Assembly: GCA_031841125.1 (NCBI GenBank)
Contig: CM063112.1
Coordinates: 58,395,722 to 58,459,721, forward strand
Origin: Acanthococcus lagerstroemiae
Lineage: Eukaryota > Arthropoda > Insecta > Hemiptera > Eriococcidae
DNA length: 64,000 nucleotides
Reading direction: 5' to 3'
Part shown: positions 10,401 to 21,622 of the stretch, in pieces
Layout of the letters: every line of letters begins with the position of its first letter
Position numbering within the stretch: the stretch's first letter is position 1
Translations under genes and position numbers: made by a program
The notes under the pieces: generated by a model
What the model was told of the DNA's origin: nothing
The model's database searches: none
What the model saw: the letters and a program-made list of their open reading frames with translations, nothing else

Positions 10401-11290
10401 AATGTTTTGATCGAAGTTAAGAATTTTTTTAAAAAGAAACACACCGATGTACATAGATATCAATGATTTTTATTGCATTACTTAGCTTGAATGCAGAGTT
10501 TAAGGAGAGCTTGCGGGAGGAGAGCTTAGAATCCCTGAACCTTCCAAAGAATTGCAGTTTCCATAAATTCTTGCTTCATTCCAGAAAAATAAGTAAGTAA
10601 TAAGAGTCAGCTCAAAGATTACAAAATGAACGGGATTCAAGTTGTTACCCCCTGCTAACTTTCTGTTCTATGAATTTTCTGCAAAATCGAAGAGGAGAGA
10701 ACTGGAAGAGGAAGGTTGATGAGATACCTGAACAGATACAACTTCTTCGAGAAATTTTCATTTTCAACGGCTCATATCTCGGAAACGGTAACAGATAGAT
10801 ACTAACTTGAATGCATCTTTTTTGTAGAAAATTTTATTAGCTTTACTTTTGGGAAATATAAAATTTTCTGTACGACGCAACGTTTTCTAGATAATCGCCA
10901 AAAATTGAAAAATGTGTCCTTTGGGAACTCCACTCCGCGGTGCCTGAAATCGAGGGGATTTTATTAGGCGTTGTTCAGGGGGCCAATCGTTACACATTTC
11001 TGCCAAAATTGGAACCCCACGATTTGAAGAATTATTCTTCACCATGTTGAGCAAATTTGATTGGACTATCCACTAAATGATGCTGTATGACAAATCAAAG
11101 AACTATTCTAGACTTTGAAGACAATTCGGCTACATATGCAAAAGATGTAAGTCGCCGGCCATGCTTTTTTCTTAGTCTCTGAACGAAACACTAGCGATCC
11201 AGTGCAATGAATCGAAACAGGCATCAACGTTCAGATTCCCGTCCACCGAAATGTTTTCATTTTCGGTGCCAGTAAAAAACGCAATGATGG
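10401..11290. other. Gene-free stretch
   Basis: No coding or repeat signal was recognised. Confidence 0.4.
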
Positions 11291-11291
11291 A

Positions 11292-11536
11292 GTAGGGACG
11301 TATCGAAGAGTTTTTCCTGGGGGGGGGGGGGCTGTTTGAAAGTCCCAACTGATTAAACTCAACATTCCCAAGTGTCAAAGCAAGTAAAAAAAAAGCTTTT
11401 GACTTGTTGGATTTACCCAACTCTACCGAAATTTCCCAACTTCAGCTGACTGAAATGGTACATTTTCCCAACTGCTGAGTAAAAAATCTCCTACGGGGGG
11501 AGGCTCCCTCTCCTCCTCCCTATCAGTACGTCCCTG
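11292..11536. mobile_element. Small non-autonomous DNA element with AGGGACGTA ends
   Basis: Left end TAGGGACGTATCGA and right end TACGTCCCTG are inverted repeats of about 9 bp. GATGGA flanks both sides (11286-11291 and 11537-11542) as an imperfect target duplication. Internal poly-G, AACTCTACCGAAATTTCCC and CCTCTCCTCCTCCC follow. A second copy is at 6015-6166. No protein is encoded. Confidence 0.55.
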
Positions 11537-11539
11537 GAT

Positions 11540-12860
11540 GGAAGAGTTGAATGAATCTGAACCACGATCTGATCTGATAACTTATTGAATATCAGATTCT
11601 TGCCTGGGGCGAGCAGCACAACAGAAATGCGAGAAGCCTCAGAATTCCGGTCGCCAGACTACCCTCTCCTTCAACTTGTTCGTTTCTGCAACCAGTCCGA
11701 GTCGGATTTCACGAGCTAATCCGGAACTTTTCTCACCGGAGATTTCAGTTCAATTTTGAATGAATGTTTTACCGACTTTTCGAAGAAAAGGAAGGTATTT
11801 TAAATTCGTTTTCTCGGCAGATACCAACGAAGCGGCGTAACTATCGGAAGGCCATAATTCCCCACCTGCCGTCAACTGATTCACCGTCGAATGAGAATGA
11901 CCCCATCCCAGTGAATACAACGAGGAAAAGAAAATTCTGTTTGTCTGCTCAACATAATAGGTCGAAATAGAAAATACGATCTCAAACACTGCGGTCGCAA
12001 CAATGAACCGGACAGTTCGAAGAAAAACAGTCTTTCGTGGTATTTGAACAGCGTAACCGTCATTCATTGTGCGTTATTGGTTGTGACCAAATAAGAAAAA
12101 AAAAGAAGAAAAAAAGAAAAGAAAACATAACAGAAATTAATTAACAGATAATGTATGACAATATACGATAGTTATACTCGTACTATGTCTCCGTAATGCG
12201 TCGTTTATTTGTACCCCTGAGCCGATCACCGGAAGGGCGTATGAAAACTGGAATACGTAACTAGTTATGATTTTGAATGATCGAATGCACAGATCACATA
12301 GATCAAATGTAATTCGTGACCATCGGCACGTATACGTAATTCAGCCGTGCGTCTCTGCGCCGTGTCTGCAGATGAATTCTCGCAGCTCCATTCAGATTTA
12401 ATGGTACTCGAGAGACAAACAGGAAGCTGCGATCAATGAAGACTCCGCATGAACGCAGTTATCTGCGAACCGCGAAAATCCATCGAAGGCCTTCCAAGTC
12501 GGAATTGGTGATCGGATGTGGTGAATGAAAACGCGAGGAATTGACATCAGAGATGATCGAAAGGAAATATTTGGCAGGCCTCGCTACTTGCCCTCTGAGA
12601 CGCATATACAGTGCATCCTAAGCCTAACTGTCGAACGACATCCGACATGATCTTCATTGTCATTTCTCTAGTTTTCTTTTTTTATCCTGCTTTCTTCATC
12701 CATTATTCTTTTGCCACAGAGTTTTTCCAGCAGGGGGCATTTTCTACTCATACTAAGACTCTTCAATACCCGCTGACGACTACCCCAGAAATGTATAACA
12801 ATAATACCCACACAGTGCGCCCTGTGTGTGTTCAGACTGTGGCTACAGAACATACAAAAG
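11540..12860. other. Gene-free stretch, partly unique
   Basis: Mostly unremarkable. 12290-12600 is more balanced in composition and may be unique host sequence. Overlapping frames at 11750-12067 (minus) and 12611-12868 (plus) show no recognisable domain; the latter overlaps the 3' side of the mariner relic. Confidence 0.4.
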
Positions 12861-12864
12861 GTTG

Positions 12865-13480
12865 CTAAAATTTTTTTGGCGGATTTTCCATTTGAATTTG
12901 TCCCAGTTACACTGCATACACCTGTTAGCACGTTCTTCTAGCTTTTTCAAAGTTTTTGAAAAATCTTCGTTTGGAATCATGTGTTAAGTTTCCTCGTCAC
13001 TGTGTCTTGAATGTCTTTAATTCAAGTAATATGGTTTCAACTCCATCCTCAGCTTTGGGAAGAGAAAATAGGAGACTAAAATCTGGCGAGTGCGGAGGGA
13101 GGCTGAGCACTGAAACCACTTTTATGGTGAAAAACTGGGTGTTGATCGCTGCGGCGCGAGTTGATGCACAGTCGTGCAACGAAAAAAAATGATCGATATT
13201 TTCAGAAGTTTGGCGAAAAACGAGCAATCCTTTTACAGAGGCGGTTCAGCACATATTGATGAAACACTTCACTAATTGTAGTTCCCTGAGGAACAAACTC
13301 CTCGATGCACAAATCCTTCGGAGTCAGAAAAAAACCATTGTCTTTACTTTTGATTTCTGAAACCACAATTTTTTCGCCGACCCATTGAGCATTTGGCCGT
13401 TTTGTTTGAGGAGTCATAAGGGAAACATAATGATCGTGATAACAAAACCGGCTTCAAAACAAAACTTAATCACCAAACGT
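12865..13480 (-). pseudogene. Mariner-like transposase pseudogene
   Basis: Reading the minus strand gives, in order and in alternating frames, NAQWVGEKIVVSEIKSK, CIEEFVPQGTTISEVFHQYV, a piece with SLHDCASTRAAAIN (HDNAPAH region), LPPHSPDFSLLFSLPK (the PPYSPDLAPCDFFLFPK region of mariner transposases) and a C-terminal CNWDKFKWK (GxYFEGD region). The order matches the catalytic half of Tc1/mariner transposases with several frameshifts and stops. The N-terminal helix-turn-helix half is not recognisable. Inactive. Confidence 0.75.
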
Positions 13481-13579
13481 TTAGAATTTTTCTTCATTTC
13501 AAAAAATTATAACCGCATCTACCGGAAAATACATACACACCCGCTGCGGGTGAATCAACCGTTTCAGTGATTCGATCCG

Positions 13580-14770
13580 CATGAAACTTCGTATGGGAAG
13601 GGAGGAAGCCTGTACTAGCCCTAAAATTTCATGAAGATGATGAAGATGGCTCTCGTTAAATTAGTTTTAGAAGCACAGTCTTAAGACTTCTGGGATGCGC
13701 TGTGTATGTTCTATAACCCGCCCAGCCTTCTTTAAGATTCTTCTGTGTTTGACTCCGTCTCTTGAAGACCTTTCCAGGTCTTCAATTCAAGACTTTTCCG
13801 AACTAGTGCAGGTGGATGATTCTGTTTCATCCCCCCTTCTGTTTAGAAAATGTCGAAAGATCTCGCTGGAACTCTGCATGCGCAAAAAAAGTCACACAGT
13901 TCTAGTAGCTCATCTATTAAAAAAAAAAATCACCTAATTTAGATAGGGGTCCCTCAAAAGTATGCTTTTATTGGAATGTCGTATGAGAAGAAAGATAATA
14001 ACACGGTTTCGGTAGCCCCCCCCCAACGGTTACTTCCTTTTTCCGAGTCATCTAATCGCCAGAAAATATTGCATCTTTTTTTTTTTTAATGAAAAATTTG
14101 GTTGCAGGAAAGAAGTAAAATTTTAGATATTGTCAAAGACCCAGGAATTTTTTCTGTCAGGACAAAATCTGGAAATTGCTGGCGAAATTTTGTAGACCAG
14201 CTACTATTTTACTTACTATATTACTTATTATCCAATCCCTCCTCCCGTTCAATTTTAGGCTCCATAACCAGTATTCGAGAGCCTTCATTTCGGTTTATAG
14301 GGAAAATTTGATAAACTATCAACGACCAAAGCTTTTTTCTTTCATTTTTTTTGGTTAAAAAATGGAAAATTTTGCTCAAATTTTGTACATTATTTTATCT
14401 ACTTTCCTTTCTTTCTAGGCGAACTTCCTATCACCGTGTCCACTGAAAGTGAAAACTTGAATTCCTTGCCGTTTTCTTGCCCTACGTTTCAAAAATTTCA
14501 TACCTCCTACGTCGACTCCCCCATCGCTGTAAAAAAATGCATGTAGAAGATTCGAACATAATTTTCTTAATATGTTGAAAAAGTACGGCTCCGTATTTTC
14601 TCAACATATTTTGTTACATTTCCCTACATGGAAAAATTGTGCTTTATATTTTCTGATTTCCATAAAGTAATGCATAAGCTTATGAATGAATGAACTGTAG
14701 CTTATGTATATTAGATAGGTAATATAAGAAATGAATGAAACAAGAAATAATTTTACTCTTTATACAAAAA
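13580..14770. other. Gene-free stretch with a GATTCTGGTAG-type unit
   Basis: 13850-13930 holds one diverged unit (GCGCAAAAAAAGTCACACAG, TTCTAGTAGCTCAT) of the repeat seen in blocks at 35.99, 38.22 and 42.2 kb. The rest has no identifiable content. Confidence 0.4.
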
Positions 14771-14773
14771 ACT

Positions 14774-14973
14774 GAAAGAAATATAAATGAAAATAATAAT
14801 GTACTTATCTGTATTATAAGAATTTTCCTTAGGTAAGTAATGACTAATGACTAACAAAGAGTAAGTTCTGTTTCTTTCTTAAGATTATTGAAAGAAATAT
14901 AAATAAAAATAACCAACTTCCGTATTTATAGGAATTTTCCTTAGGTAAGTAATGACTAATAAAAAGTAACTTC
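14774..14973. repeat. Direct duplication, period about 116 bp
   Basis: GAAAGAAATATAAAT at 14774 and again at 14890 each begin a block that continues to GAATTTTCCTTAGGTAAGTA and a GACTAAT word. Two diverged tandem copies. Confidence 0.7.
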
Positions 14974-15690
14974 CTGGCCAATGGCAGTACTTAGATACTG
15001 GTACATTTGAAAAAAACTTTTTTTTTTGCTCTGTCCTTCAAAAACTTGCCATTTTCTTGTTTTTTTTTCAACTTTCTTGCCCTCATGCAAAATGTCTCGC
15101 TAATTTCTTACTTTTTTTGCCCAGTAGAAGACACCCTGTATGTACGTTACTTGAACTCTTATGTCCAAAAGAAGAGATTGCCCGATTCTGGTTGGATTCT
15201 CTGCAAAAAAGTCAGACGATTTTGTAGAGCCCCTTCTGCGAAGGACAATAGTAAAAAAAAAAAAAATAGTTCGCATGATTTTAACAGTCTTTTTCCTTCC
15301 GATAAAAAGTTGCCATTTGTTGTAAGGAATTTTTTTACAAAGTTATTGAAAAAAAAAAAATCTCAAAAATTTCGGAGAAGCATCGCCCCTTGAAGAGTGA
15401 AACAGTCCCAACATTAAATTTTTGACGACAAATCGAAAAATATTAAATTTATTAAATAAAGAAAATTTTCAAGTTGTTTTACTTTTTTTTTTGTGACTGT
15501 TCCAAAAATGACCTAACTAGGAAGTTGAAAGCGAAGCTTTACTTTGTCATGCATTAACACATGGACTCATCGCAAAAAATTTTCGACTTCACTGACTTAA
15601 GCGAACAGAAGGGATGCAAATTACTCCCGTAAAAGGTATTCATGTTGCATTGATTGTTAGCTTCAGGATAGACCTTCCTCCCAAGTTCCA
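14974..15690. other. Gene-free, homopolymer-rich stretch
   Basis: T- and A-runs dominate. The 128-aa plus frame at 15007-15393 is Lys/Phe-rich because of these runs and is not credible as a gene. 15160-15245 contains two further units of the GATTCTGGTAG-type repeat. Confidence 0.45.
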
Positions 15691-16060
15691 CTATTTGCGA
15701 GTTGAGGGTAAATCATTATCAGAAATGATTTCAGCGACTGCCAAAACCCGTAAAGCGAACCCCATATTGCATTTATCGATTTCCTTAAACTGAAGCATCC
15801 CTTGCCTCTCTCCGTCAAATACTACAATTTTTGAATTAGGGGTACATGAATGGGTATCAGAAATGATTTTAGCGATAACCAAAACCTATAGCATGATATC
15901 TATATTGTGTTCATTTATACTCCGAGATTGGGCCCCTCTCCATCCGCAGGTGCCACAGATTTCAAATTAAGGGCAACCGATTATCATAAAGAAGTTTAGC
16001 GACCCTTCAAATCTGTGAACTGATATCCATATTGCATGATATGGGATTATGAGGCGCCCA
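15690..16060. repeat. Degenerate tandem repeat, period about 130 bp
   Basis: TATCAGAAATGATTTCAGCGAC (first 20 bases quoted as TATCAGAAATGATTTCAGCG) recurs as TATCAGAAATGATTTTAGCG and TATCATAAAGAAGTTTAGCG at 15717, 15855 and 15982. Each is followed by CCAAAAC- or AAATCTGT-like sequence and CATATTGCAT/CTATATTG. There are three diverged units. Confidence 0.65.
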
Positions 16061-16770
16061 AATATGAATTCACAACCAATTCATTATTAAAATTGAATTC
16101 TATGACCTTCAAACCCTTTCAATAGAAACCTCGATGATTCATACTAATGAAAGTTTTCGGAGCTGTACTAAGAAAAAGCCATTTTGATACTGGAAAAATA
16201 CAGGTAAACACAAATCTCGGAGAACGGTATCTAAAGATTGGGAGGCGGGGGGACAAGAAATATCAAATATCAAAGATGGGTAGATGGTCATGTGGATAAA
16301 TGGGCCAAGAGGTGGATTGCATCTCATCTGTACGCTAAAGTCGGTGAGATCGAAAAAATGTTGGAAAAGTTGTATTTTTCCCATAAGACTCTTGTTATAA
16401 TGCACGGCAAATTAAAGCTTCATTTGCAAACCCCTTATTCAGGGCATTCTTGGAGCAGCTACGAAAAAATTGTAAGAAAACAGTTTCAGTGTGACAATGA
16501 ATCAGTAAAATTTTTTGTCTCATACCTTTTTCAATAATATCAAGATTCACCGATCTATCACTAAAAATTCAATGTTGAGGACTGTTTCACTCACTGAGGG
16601 GCAAAATCCCTCTGGAATTCTTGGGAACTTTTAGTATGTTGTTCAGGTAGCTAGTCTAGACAACTTTCTGAAATAATCTCTCGTAAAAAAATTGTTCCTT
16701 ACATGTCTTAATTCTCCTGTACTAATAGCACAATCATTAACGAAGTTGGTATCGAAAAAAGCTGTCTATT
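16061..16770. other. Gene-free stretch
   Basis: No recognisable content. The frames at 16139-16405 (minus) and 16238-16537 (plus) overlap and lack domain features. Confidence 0.4.
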
Positions 16771-16774
16771 GTGT

Positions 16775-17037
16775 GTTGTTAGCTGCTTTGGTCATGTTCT
16801 GTACATAATTCAACGGCCAGGTGAGGATCTGGAGGAACTAGTGGTTCGAGGAAAGGAGGAAAGTAGTAGTGCGCGCAGATCACCGCATTGATGGAACAGT
16901 CAAGTCGAGGAGGCGACCGGGAAGGACTCTGGCCACGTTGATTTGTAACGCAGAGGATCGCAAACGCTGGAGAAACATGGTCAGTGGAGTTCGCTATCAA
17001 CAGTCCTTAGGCATGAGGAGACGGACGGATGACGAGT
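16775..17037 (+). pseudogene. LINE ORF2 C-terminal fragment
   Basis: Starts CFGHVLYIIQRPGEDLEELV and, after a frameshift, continues DGTVKSRRRPGRTLATLICN and AEDRKRWRNMVSGVRYQ, ending RRRTDDE and a TGA stop. FGHV...EDLEELV and GR(S/T)..A(E)DR.RWR are hallmark words of the extreme C-terminus of endonuclease/RT-type non-LTR retrotransposons. 5'-truncated, with at least one frameshift. Confidence 0.75.
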
Positions 17038-17274
17038 GAAAAATAGAAAATTCTGGGATGTTTGCATAGGGAATAACTCTACGCACCCCATCTGCTCCTA
17101 ATTTCGCCACCTATCGGTGTTATATTAGAATCTGTTACGCATGCAGCTTGCGAACCCCTAATTTCAGAGAGAAACCAGGCTCATAGCGCGACCGTCATTG
17201 TTGGTAACTAGTCACGTGGAGGGCTGTGTTTTACACCCTCCAGAATACGTCACGACTGGTGAAAGTGGCCACGG

Positions 17275-17300
17275 TCAGGCTATATAAACCCAAATCAACG
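17275..17300 (+). promoter_or_regulatory. Possible TATA box upstream of a tandem-repeat unit
   Basis: GGCTATATAAACCC begins at about 17277 and is followed roughly 25-35 bp later by CGGTCACTTCTTCAGAGT, a spacing that suits a Pol II start. It sits just before the tandem repeats at 17325-17730 and may be the internal promoter of a mobile element. Inference only. Confidence 0.35.
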
Positions 17301-17324
17301 GCCGTGCGGTCACTTCTTCAGAGT

Positions 17325-17730
17325 CCAGGCTCACAGGCAGTTCTACTTTGGTATATTCCGCTGCGTGCTGCATCCAGTATCTGGTACGCCGTTAAAGATA
17401 TCGAAATCGAGTATCTTCGATACCCTCCCGTCGCAGCATGCAGTGGTCTGGTGCTCCGGGCATGAACTGAAGAGGGGTCACAGTCTGCTCCGACATACTC
17501 CGCTGCGTGCTGCGGATATTTGTACTACAGAATCTTCGATACTCTCCCGTCGCAGTATCCAGTTTTCTGGTACTCTGGGTACGAACTGAAGAGGTGTCAT
17601 ATTCTGCTTCGAGATTCTCCCCTGCGTGCTGCATCCAGCATCTGGTCCACCATTGCCGATATTCGGACTAAGAATCTTCGATACTCTCCCGTCGCAGCAT
17701 CCAGTTGTCTGGTACTCCGGGACAGAACCG
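17325..17730 (+). repeat. Tandem repeat, three units of 119-142 bp
   Basis: CTGCGTGCTGC recurs at 17361, 17503 and 17622. CTTCGATACTCTCCCGTCGC-like sequence recurs at 17414, 17532 and 17674, and CTGGTxCTCxGGG with GAACTGAAGAGG links the units. The second unit lacks about 23 bp. Frames across it encode a repeated SPVAAS/YSGYELK-like peptide only because of the DNA repeat. It probably belongs to the element whose 3' segment is at 17941-18060. Confidence 0.75.
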
Positions 17731-17940
17731 TCGCGACACCTACGACCTCCGACCTAACAAGCGCAAGTACTAGGTCTCATTGTAAAGCCGCCGCGTGCCT
17801 CTGTCGTTCGTTTATATATAATACACTGGCAGCCTCTCGAATGCACCACAGGCAGAAGACTTCGGATAACGCAGACCCACCCCCAGGAAGACCAATAAGC
17901 GCCATCAGGTGTCTCCCATCAGCATGCTCAGCATCCCCAC

Positions 17941-18060
17941 AGAACAGGAAGAAAAAGAGACCCCGGGTAGAGTTGCATGTAATTTTGAATTTAGAGTCGG
18001 TGATGGCCAAAAGGGGTGGATACCATATTTCTAACGCCCCTGGATCCGCCGAAAGGGGCA
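17941..18060 (+). repeat. Repeat C 3' segment with terminal stem-loop, copy 2
   Basis: Matches 10283-10400. The terminal GCCCC(18036-18040)/GGGGC(18055-18059) stem and its 14-nt loop are identical in both copies. Immediately 5' in this copy are a TATATAATACAC word and the 17325-17730 tandem repeats, giving a unit of about 0.8 kb from the TATA box to the stem-loop. The first copy has a different 5' part, so it is either truncated or a different subfamily. Confidence 0.6.
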
Positions 18061-19200
18061 GTGACAAACAAACACTTTTGTAATTAGAGATTAGAGATTT
18101 CTGCTCCTTAATAATTTCTGAAGGGAGGCAGTTACAGTAACCAAATTTCAACAGAATGTGAAGAAGTTCGATGTAAAATACTTTCGAAACGTCAAAGAGG
18201 AAAGAAATAGGAGTCCAGTGGAGGCAAAGGGGCAAAATTTTGTAGCCCCTCTTCTATTAAGGGCACCGAAATTTTTTTTATAGCCTAAAACCTATTCAGA
18301 GTTCATACGAACATATCCCGAAAGTACAAACCCCCCAGCTCTTACGGTTCACCTGCCAACCTCGAACAAACACACAGACAAACAAACCCCTTTATGTATA
18401 TTAGAGATTAAGAGAAAGTCATAATGAAGTTTACAATTTCAAACCTTGCGTAATCAATTCTCCGGCGCTGACGAACCTCACAACCTCACACTTCAATGTC
18501 TTACGACCTCCGTTCGAGGAAACCAGACATAACGCCGGGAAGCTTGCCCAACGCAACCATGGCGTCTTCCACTAGCGTAACAACTCCACCCTGTGAAATT
18601 CCCCTAGTGTAACAAATTTGAGTCATCAAATTACATCAGGCTTATGATTTGATTGTTTTAGCCTACTAAGTTAGAAGTCTCCGCGAATATGAACATTTTT
18701 CTTCAAGACAGCCCTAGTTGAAATCAGTTAAGAAACCGGGAGGGGGGGATGAAACTTCTCTATTCCTATTTCGACTAGACTAGGCTCCGTGACAAAAGCG
18801 CAAATAGCTGAATCCGAGTAACTGGGGGCTCATGGGGGGCTAACAAGTACAGAAAACTGCTGAAAATTCTTTCACCCATATAATTTTTTCGTGAGGGAGG
18901 GGGTCTCGTGGATTGGGGATAAGCCCCCAGGCGCTTCCTTCATTTTCTGTGTTCCGAGACCTCGAGGCATGTTGCTCCGTTCCTGCTCTCCATTGTACGC
19001 CCATTCGAGTGTTAGTTTCGAAACACCGATGACCGATCACTTACAGGATCCAATCGCCAGTTTATTTCCGAAACCGCGAGTGAATCACGAGGCTGAATAG
19101 CGACGCCAGACAATCAATCTCCTACATAAGCGCAAGTCATTCATTAGTCGATTTCCGCCACACGCACACACACACGATTACATAATTGAAACTAACGCTG
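18061..19200. other. Gene-free stretch
   Basis: No repeat ends or coding content recognised. AAACAAACACTTTTGTAATTA near 18066 and ACAAACAAACCCCTTTATGT near 18381 are similar words of unknown meaning. Confidence 0.4.
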
Positions 19201-19329
19201 GGCATTGCATATCGTCGATCCGCATTTCAATGCAACCGTGTGGCCCGAGGCGGCCGACTCCAAGTATCAACGAACCTCGAATTCGATGTCCGAGAACGTA
19301 GCCACGCACCGGGAGCCTCGCAGTGCTAA

Positions 19330-19569
19330 TCAAACTGCACCTACCCGAGTGTCTTGCATGTTCAGCACACGATCAACGATGAATGGATCGGCAATAAAAT
19401 CTTCCAGCATCAGACAATCAAATGGATTTCGATCATCTGGCGACGTGACCTCTGTAACGGTCTGGAAAGTACCCTGGCCAGTACAGGGTTTACCTTGAAG
19501 CCATACATGTTGAGAAGCTCGCCTACGGTATCCCTCGTCTGTCTCGATGTGCTGACGTTGCATTCTCAA
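19330..19569 (-). CDS. Possible exon, unknown product (79 aa)
   Basis: Minus-strand frame with a balanced composition, for example HIETDEGYRRRASQHVWLQG and CLMLEDFIADPFIVDRVLNM, in a unique-looking CpG-containing island. Overlapping plus frames (19205-19498, 19354-19584) are less protein-like. No family recognised. The frame could be an exon of a host gene on the minus strand; no clear splice sites decide its ends. Confidence 0.25.
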   Translation of the reverse strand: MRMQRQHIETDEGYRRRASQHVWLQGKPCTGQGTFQTVTEVTSPDDRNPFDCLMLEDFIADPFIVDRVLNMQDTRVGAV

Positions 19570-19610
19570 AATGGTCCGTTTTAGAGCACAAACGCTACAC
19601 CGTTGATACA

Positions 19611-19717
19611 GAGGCGGATATGTGATGGTCGACGAAAAGGAGACGAGAAAAAAACCCGAGCAAAAGATTACAAAAATTTAGGTGATATTGAAAGTCAAGG
19701 TTACATTACGCCTCGGG
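19611..19717. mobile_element. Possible mini-element with CAGAGGCGGA end
   Basis: Begins CAGAGGCGGATATGTG and ends TTGAAAGTCAAGGTTACATT followed by ACGCCTC. The right end resembles the end of repeat family B (GAAAGTCAAGTTTCGCCTC). No target duplication is seen. About 107 bp. Confidence 0.4.
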
Positions 19718-19719
19718 GA

Positions 19720-20640
19720 AGGTCTGATTGATTTTTTTTTTTTCCACCATCGACATTTTTATACTATCAGAGACCAAAGTTAAATTATATTTATATTAGC
19801 GAGCCTGAAAATAAACTTCCTTGGTAGTAATAACAGATTGCAATACAATTTGTAGTGTACTGTAACCTTGCTGGAGGAGTACATTATTTGCTTTTTTTAT
19901 CAAGCGCTCTCTGTTCTTATTACTATAATTTGAGAATAATTTTTACACGGTAACCGTTCACGGGTCGGTTAAATGATCCTCGGTTATTAAGCGATTATTT
20001 TAAATTTTCACATCTTTATCCGGCTCATTTAGAGATAACTCGCAGCGAGATCGCCGAACATAATATAATATCTGAATACGCGGTTCCGAGAAATCCGCCC
20101 GGTTTTAATTATTGCATGTGATCAACTTTGGGTGAGGTTCTGCAGCACCTGTTCAATTGGGAACGGTCTTGTTGACCGGTCCTAAGCAGTCAAGAACGAA
20201 CTGAGGAAGTAACATCGAGTTACCAATCAGTGTTCAGTATTGCCAATTCGAGGTGTACAAGTCGGTCGAGAAGCAGGAAAAAAGTTGTTAGATATTTTAG
20301 TCTTCCAAAATGTGAAAAAATCATCGAATTTGCTTTCAAAATGTCAGATTTTGTTGAATGTTAGGAAGCACCATGTATAGAAACTTATTTAGCAACTTTC
20401 TCTGAAGAAAAAAGAGCTAACTCGGAAAGTTAGCAATTTTAGCACCTAAGTTGGTAGACTGGCATCACTGTCAGAGCTGATCCCAATCTGAAAGAATTGA
20501 CATATTCTTGACCTGCGTTAATTTTGCGAATTTTGACACGGTATTTTGACATTTTGACAATAATTTCAACCAATAAGAGCACTCCGATGCATTTTTGACA
20601 CGCTTTTGACCTGACACTAATTTATCAATTCTGCTACAAG
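19720..20640. other. Gene-free stretch
   Basis: 20500-20620 is rich in TTTTGACxxx words (TTTTGACACGG, TTTTGACATTTTGACA, TTTTGACACGCTTTTGACC), continuing into the flank of the hairpin. No coding content recognised. Confidence 0.4.
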
Positions 20641-20733
20641 TGGACGGAGCCCATGTGATTGTCAAGGACCGACACTATTTTGACTCAAAAAGAGTGTCTT
20701 TTGACGCTGATTGGCAGATCGGGATTACCGGGA

Positions 20734-20916
20734 GTAGAGCACCTGGAAACACCCAAGTACTGACATTCGCCATTTTGAGTCGCTTGGTGTCCGATGATTC
20801 ACAATTTGATACGCGGAAGGAAGACGCGACGTTCCGCGTAGTGAATTGTGAATCATCGGACACGAAGAGACTCAAAATGGCGGATGTCAGTATTCGGGTG
20901 TTTCCAGGTGCTCTAC
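20734..20916. repeat. Long hairpin / foldback element
   Basis: Arms 20734-20818 and 20832-20916 (85 bp each) are reverse complements with about 8 mismatches and a 13-nt loop. The left arm starts GTAGAGCACCTGGAAACACC, and its complement ends the right arm. Frames on both strands encode mirrored peptides only because of the palindrome. It is a MITE-type foldback or a potential dsRNA/hairpin-RNA source. No target duplication was identified. Confidence 0.85.
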
Positions 20917-21198
20917 CGGAAGTGCGAATGATTTTAAAGCGTACCAGAGCTGTCAAAACCAAAACAATACGATAAACGATTATCGTTATGGTTACAGTTA
21001 TGTCATTTCATTTCTACAATTATCAGTTATAGGTTATTGATACGTTATTTTATACTTACAGTGAAGGTTTATTTCACCGTTAAAACTGTTAACATGTTCA
21101 AATTTTCAAATTTTCTGATTTTCTCCTGTTTTCATTGTGTAAATAGGCATGCAAGATGAACGTTCAACTCTGATCTCTGATATAAAAATGGAGGAGAA

Positions 21199-21622
21199 TG
21201 TATGACATCGGAGGACTTGGTAAATGTGGTTGTAACGGGACCGCAAATTGAAGTTGAAACGAAGGAAATAGAGGAAGCCTGTAAGCAGTTAAAGAATCGC
21301 ACCGGGACCTGGCGGAAGCCCTGCCGAACTGATCAAGAATGGAATGACAAAACTATATGGATACATACAAAGATTGATGGAAGATTGCATCAATGGAACG
21401 GAGGTGCCACAGGAATGGAAAGAGGCGTGGATATCGGTACTGCATAAGAAGGGAAGCAAGGATGAATGTAGCAACTATAGAGGACTGCCAGTCATCAGTA
21501 CCTTCAGCTGCCTCTATGGAAAAATTGTAAAAAGGAAAATCGAAGAGGAATACGCAGAACTGCAAGCCGCGGAACAGAACGGATTCCGAGCAGGGAGATT
21601 CACAATATAGATCATCTGCATT
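21199..21622 (+). pseudogene. LINE reverse transcriptase, 5' part of a split pseudogene
   Basis: The first frame gives EIEEACKQLKN. A frameshift near 21297 then leads into APGPGGSPAELIKNGMTKLY (the APGPDG block), EVPQEWKEAWISVLHKKGSK, DECSNYRGLPVISTF and AAEQNGFRAGRFTI. These are the N-terminal RT blocks (template-grip region, KKGD/NYRG, and QxGFRxGRST) of an endonuclease/RT-type non-LTR element. The frame is broken by the insertion at 21623-22761 and resumes at 22770. Upstream endonuclease sequence is absent, so the copy is 5'-truncated. Confidence 0.85.

Noticed and set aside
15007..15393. 128-aa plus frame
   Set aside because: Dominated by Lys/Phe runs from A and T homopolymers; no domain-like order.
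17520..18235. 187-aa plus and 152-aa minus frames
   Set aside because: They run through the 119-142-bp tandem repeat and the repeat C end; repeated peptide words mirror the DNA repeats.
20640..20975. Overlapping 111-aa and 95-aa frames on opposite strands with similar peptides
   Set aside because: The similarity of the two peptides is the direct result of the DNA palindrome at 20734-20916.
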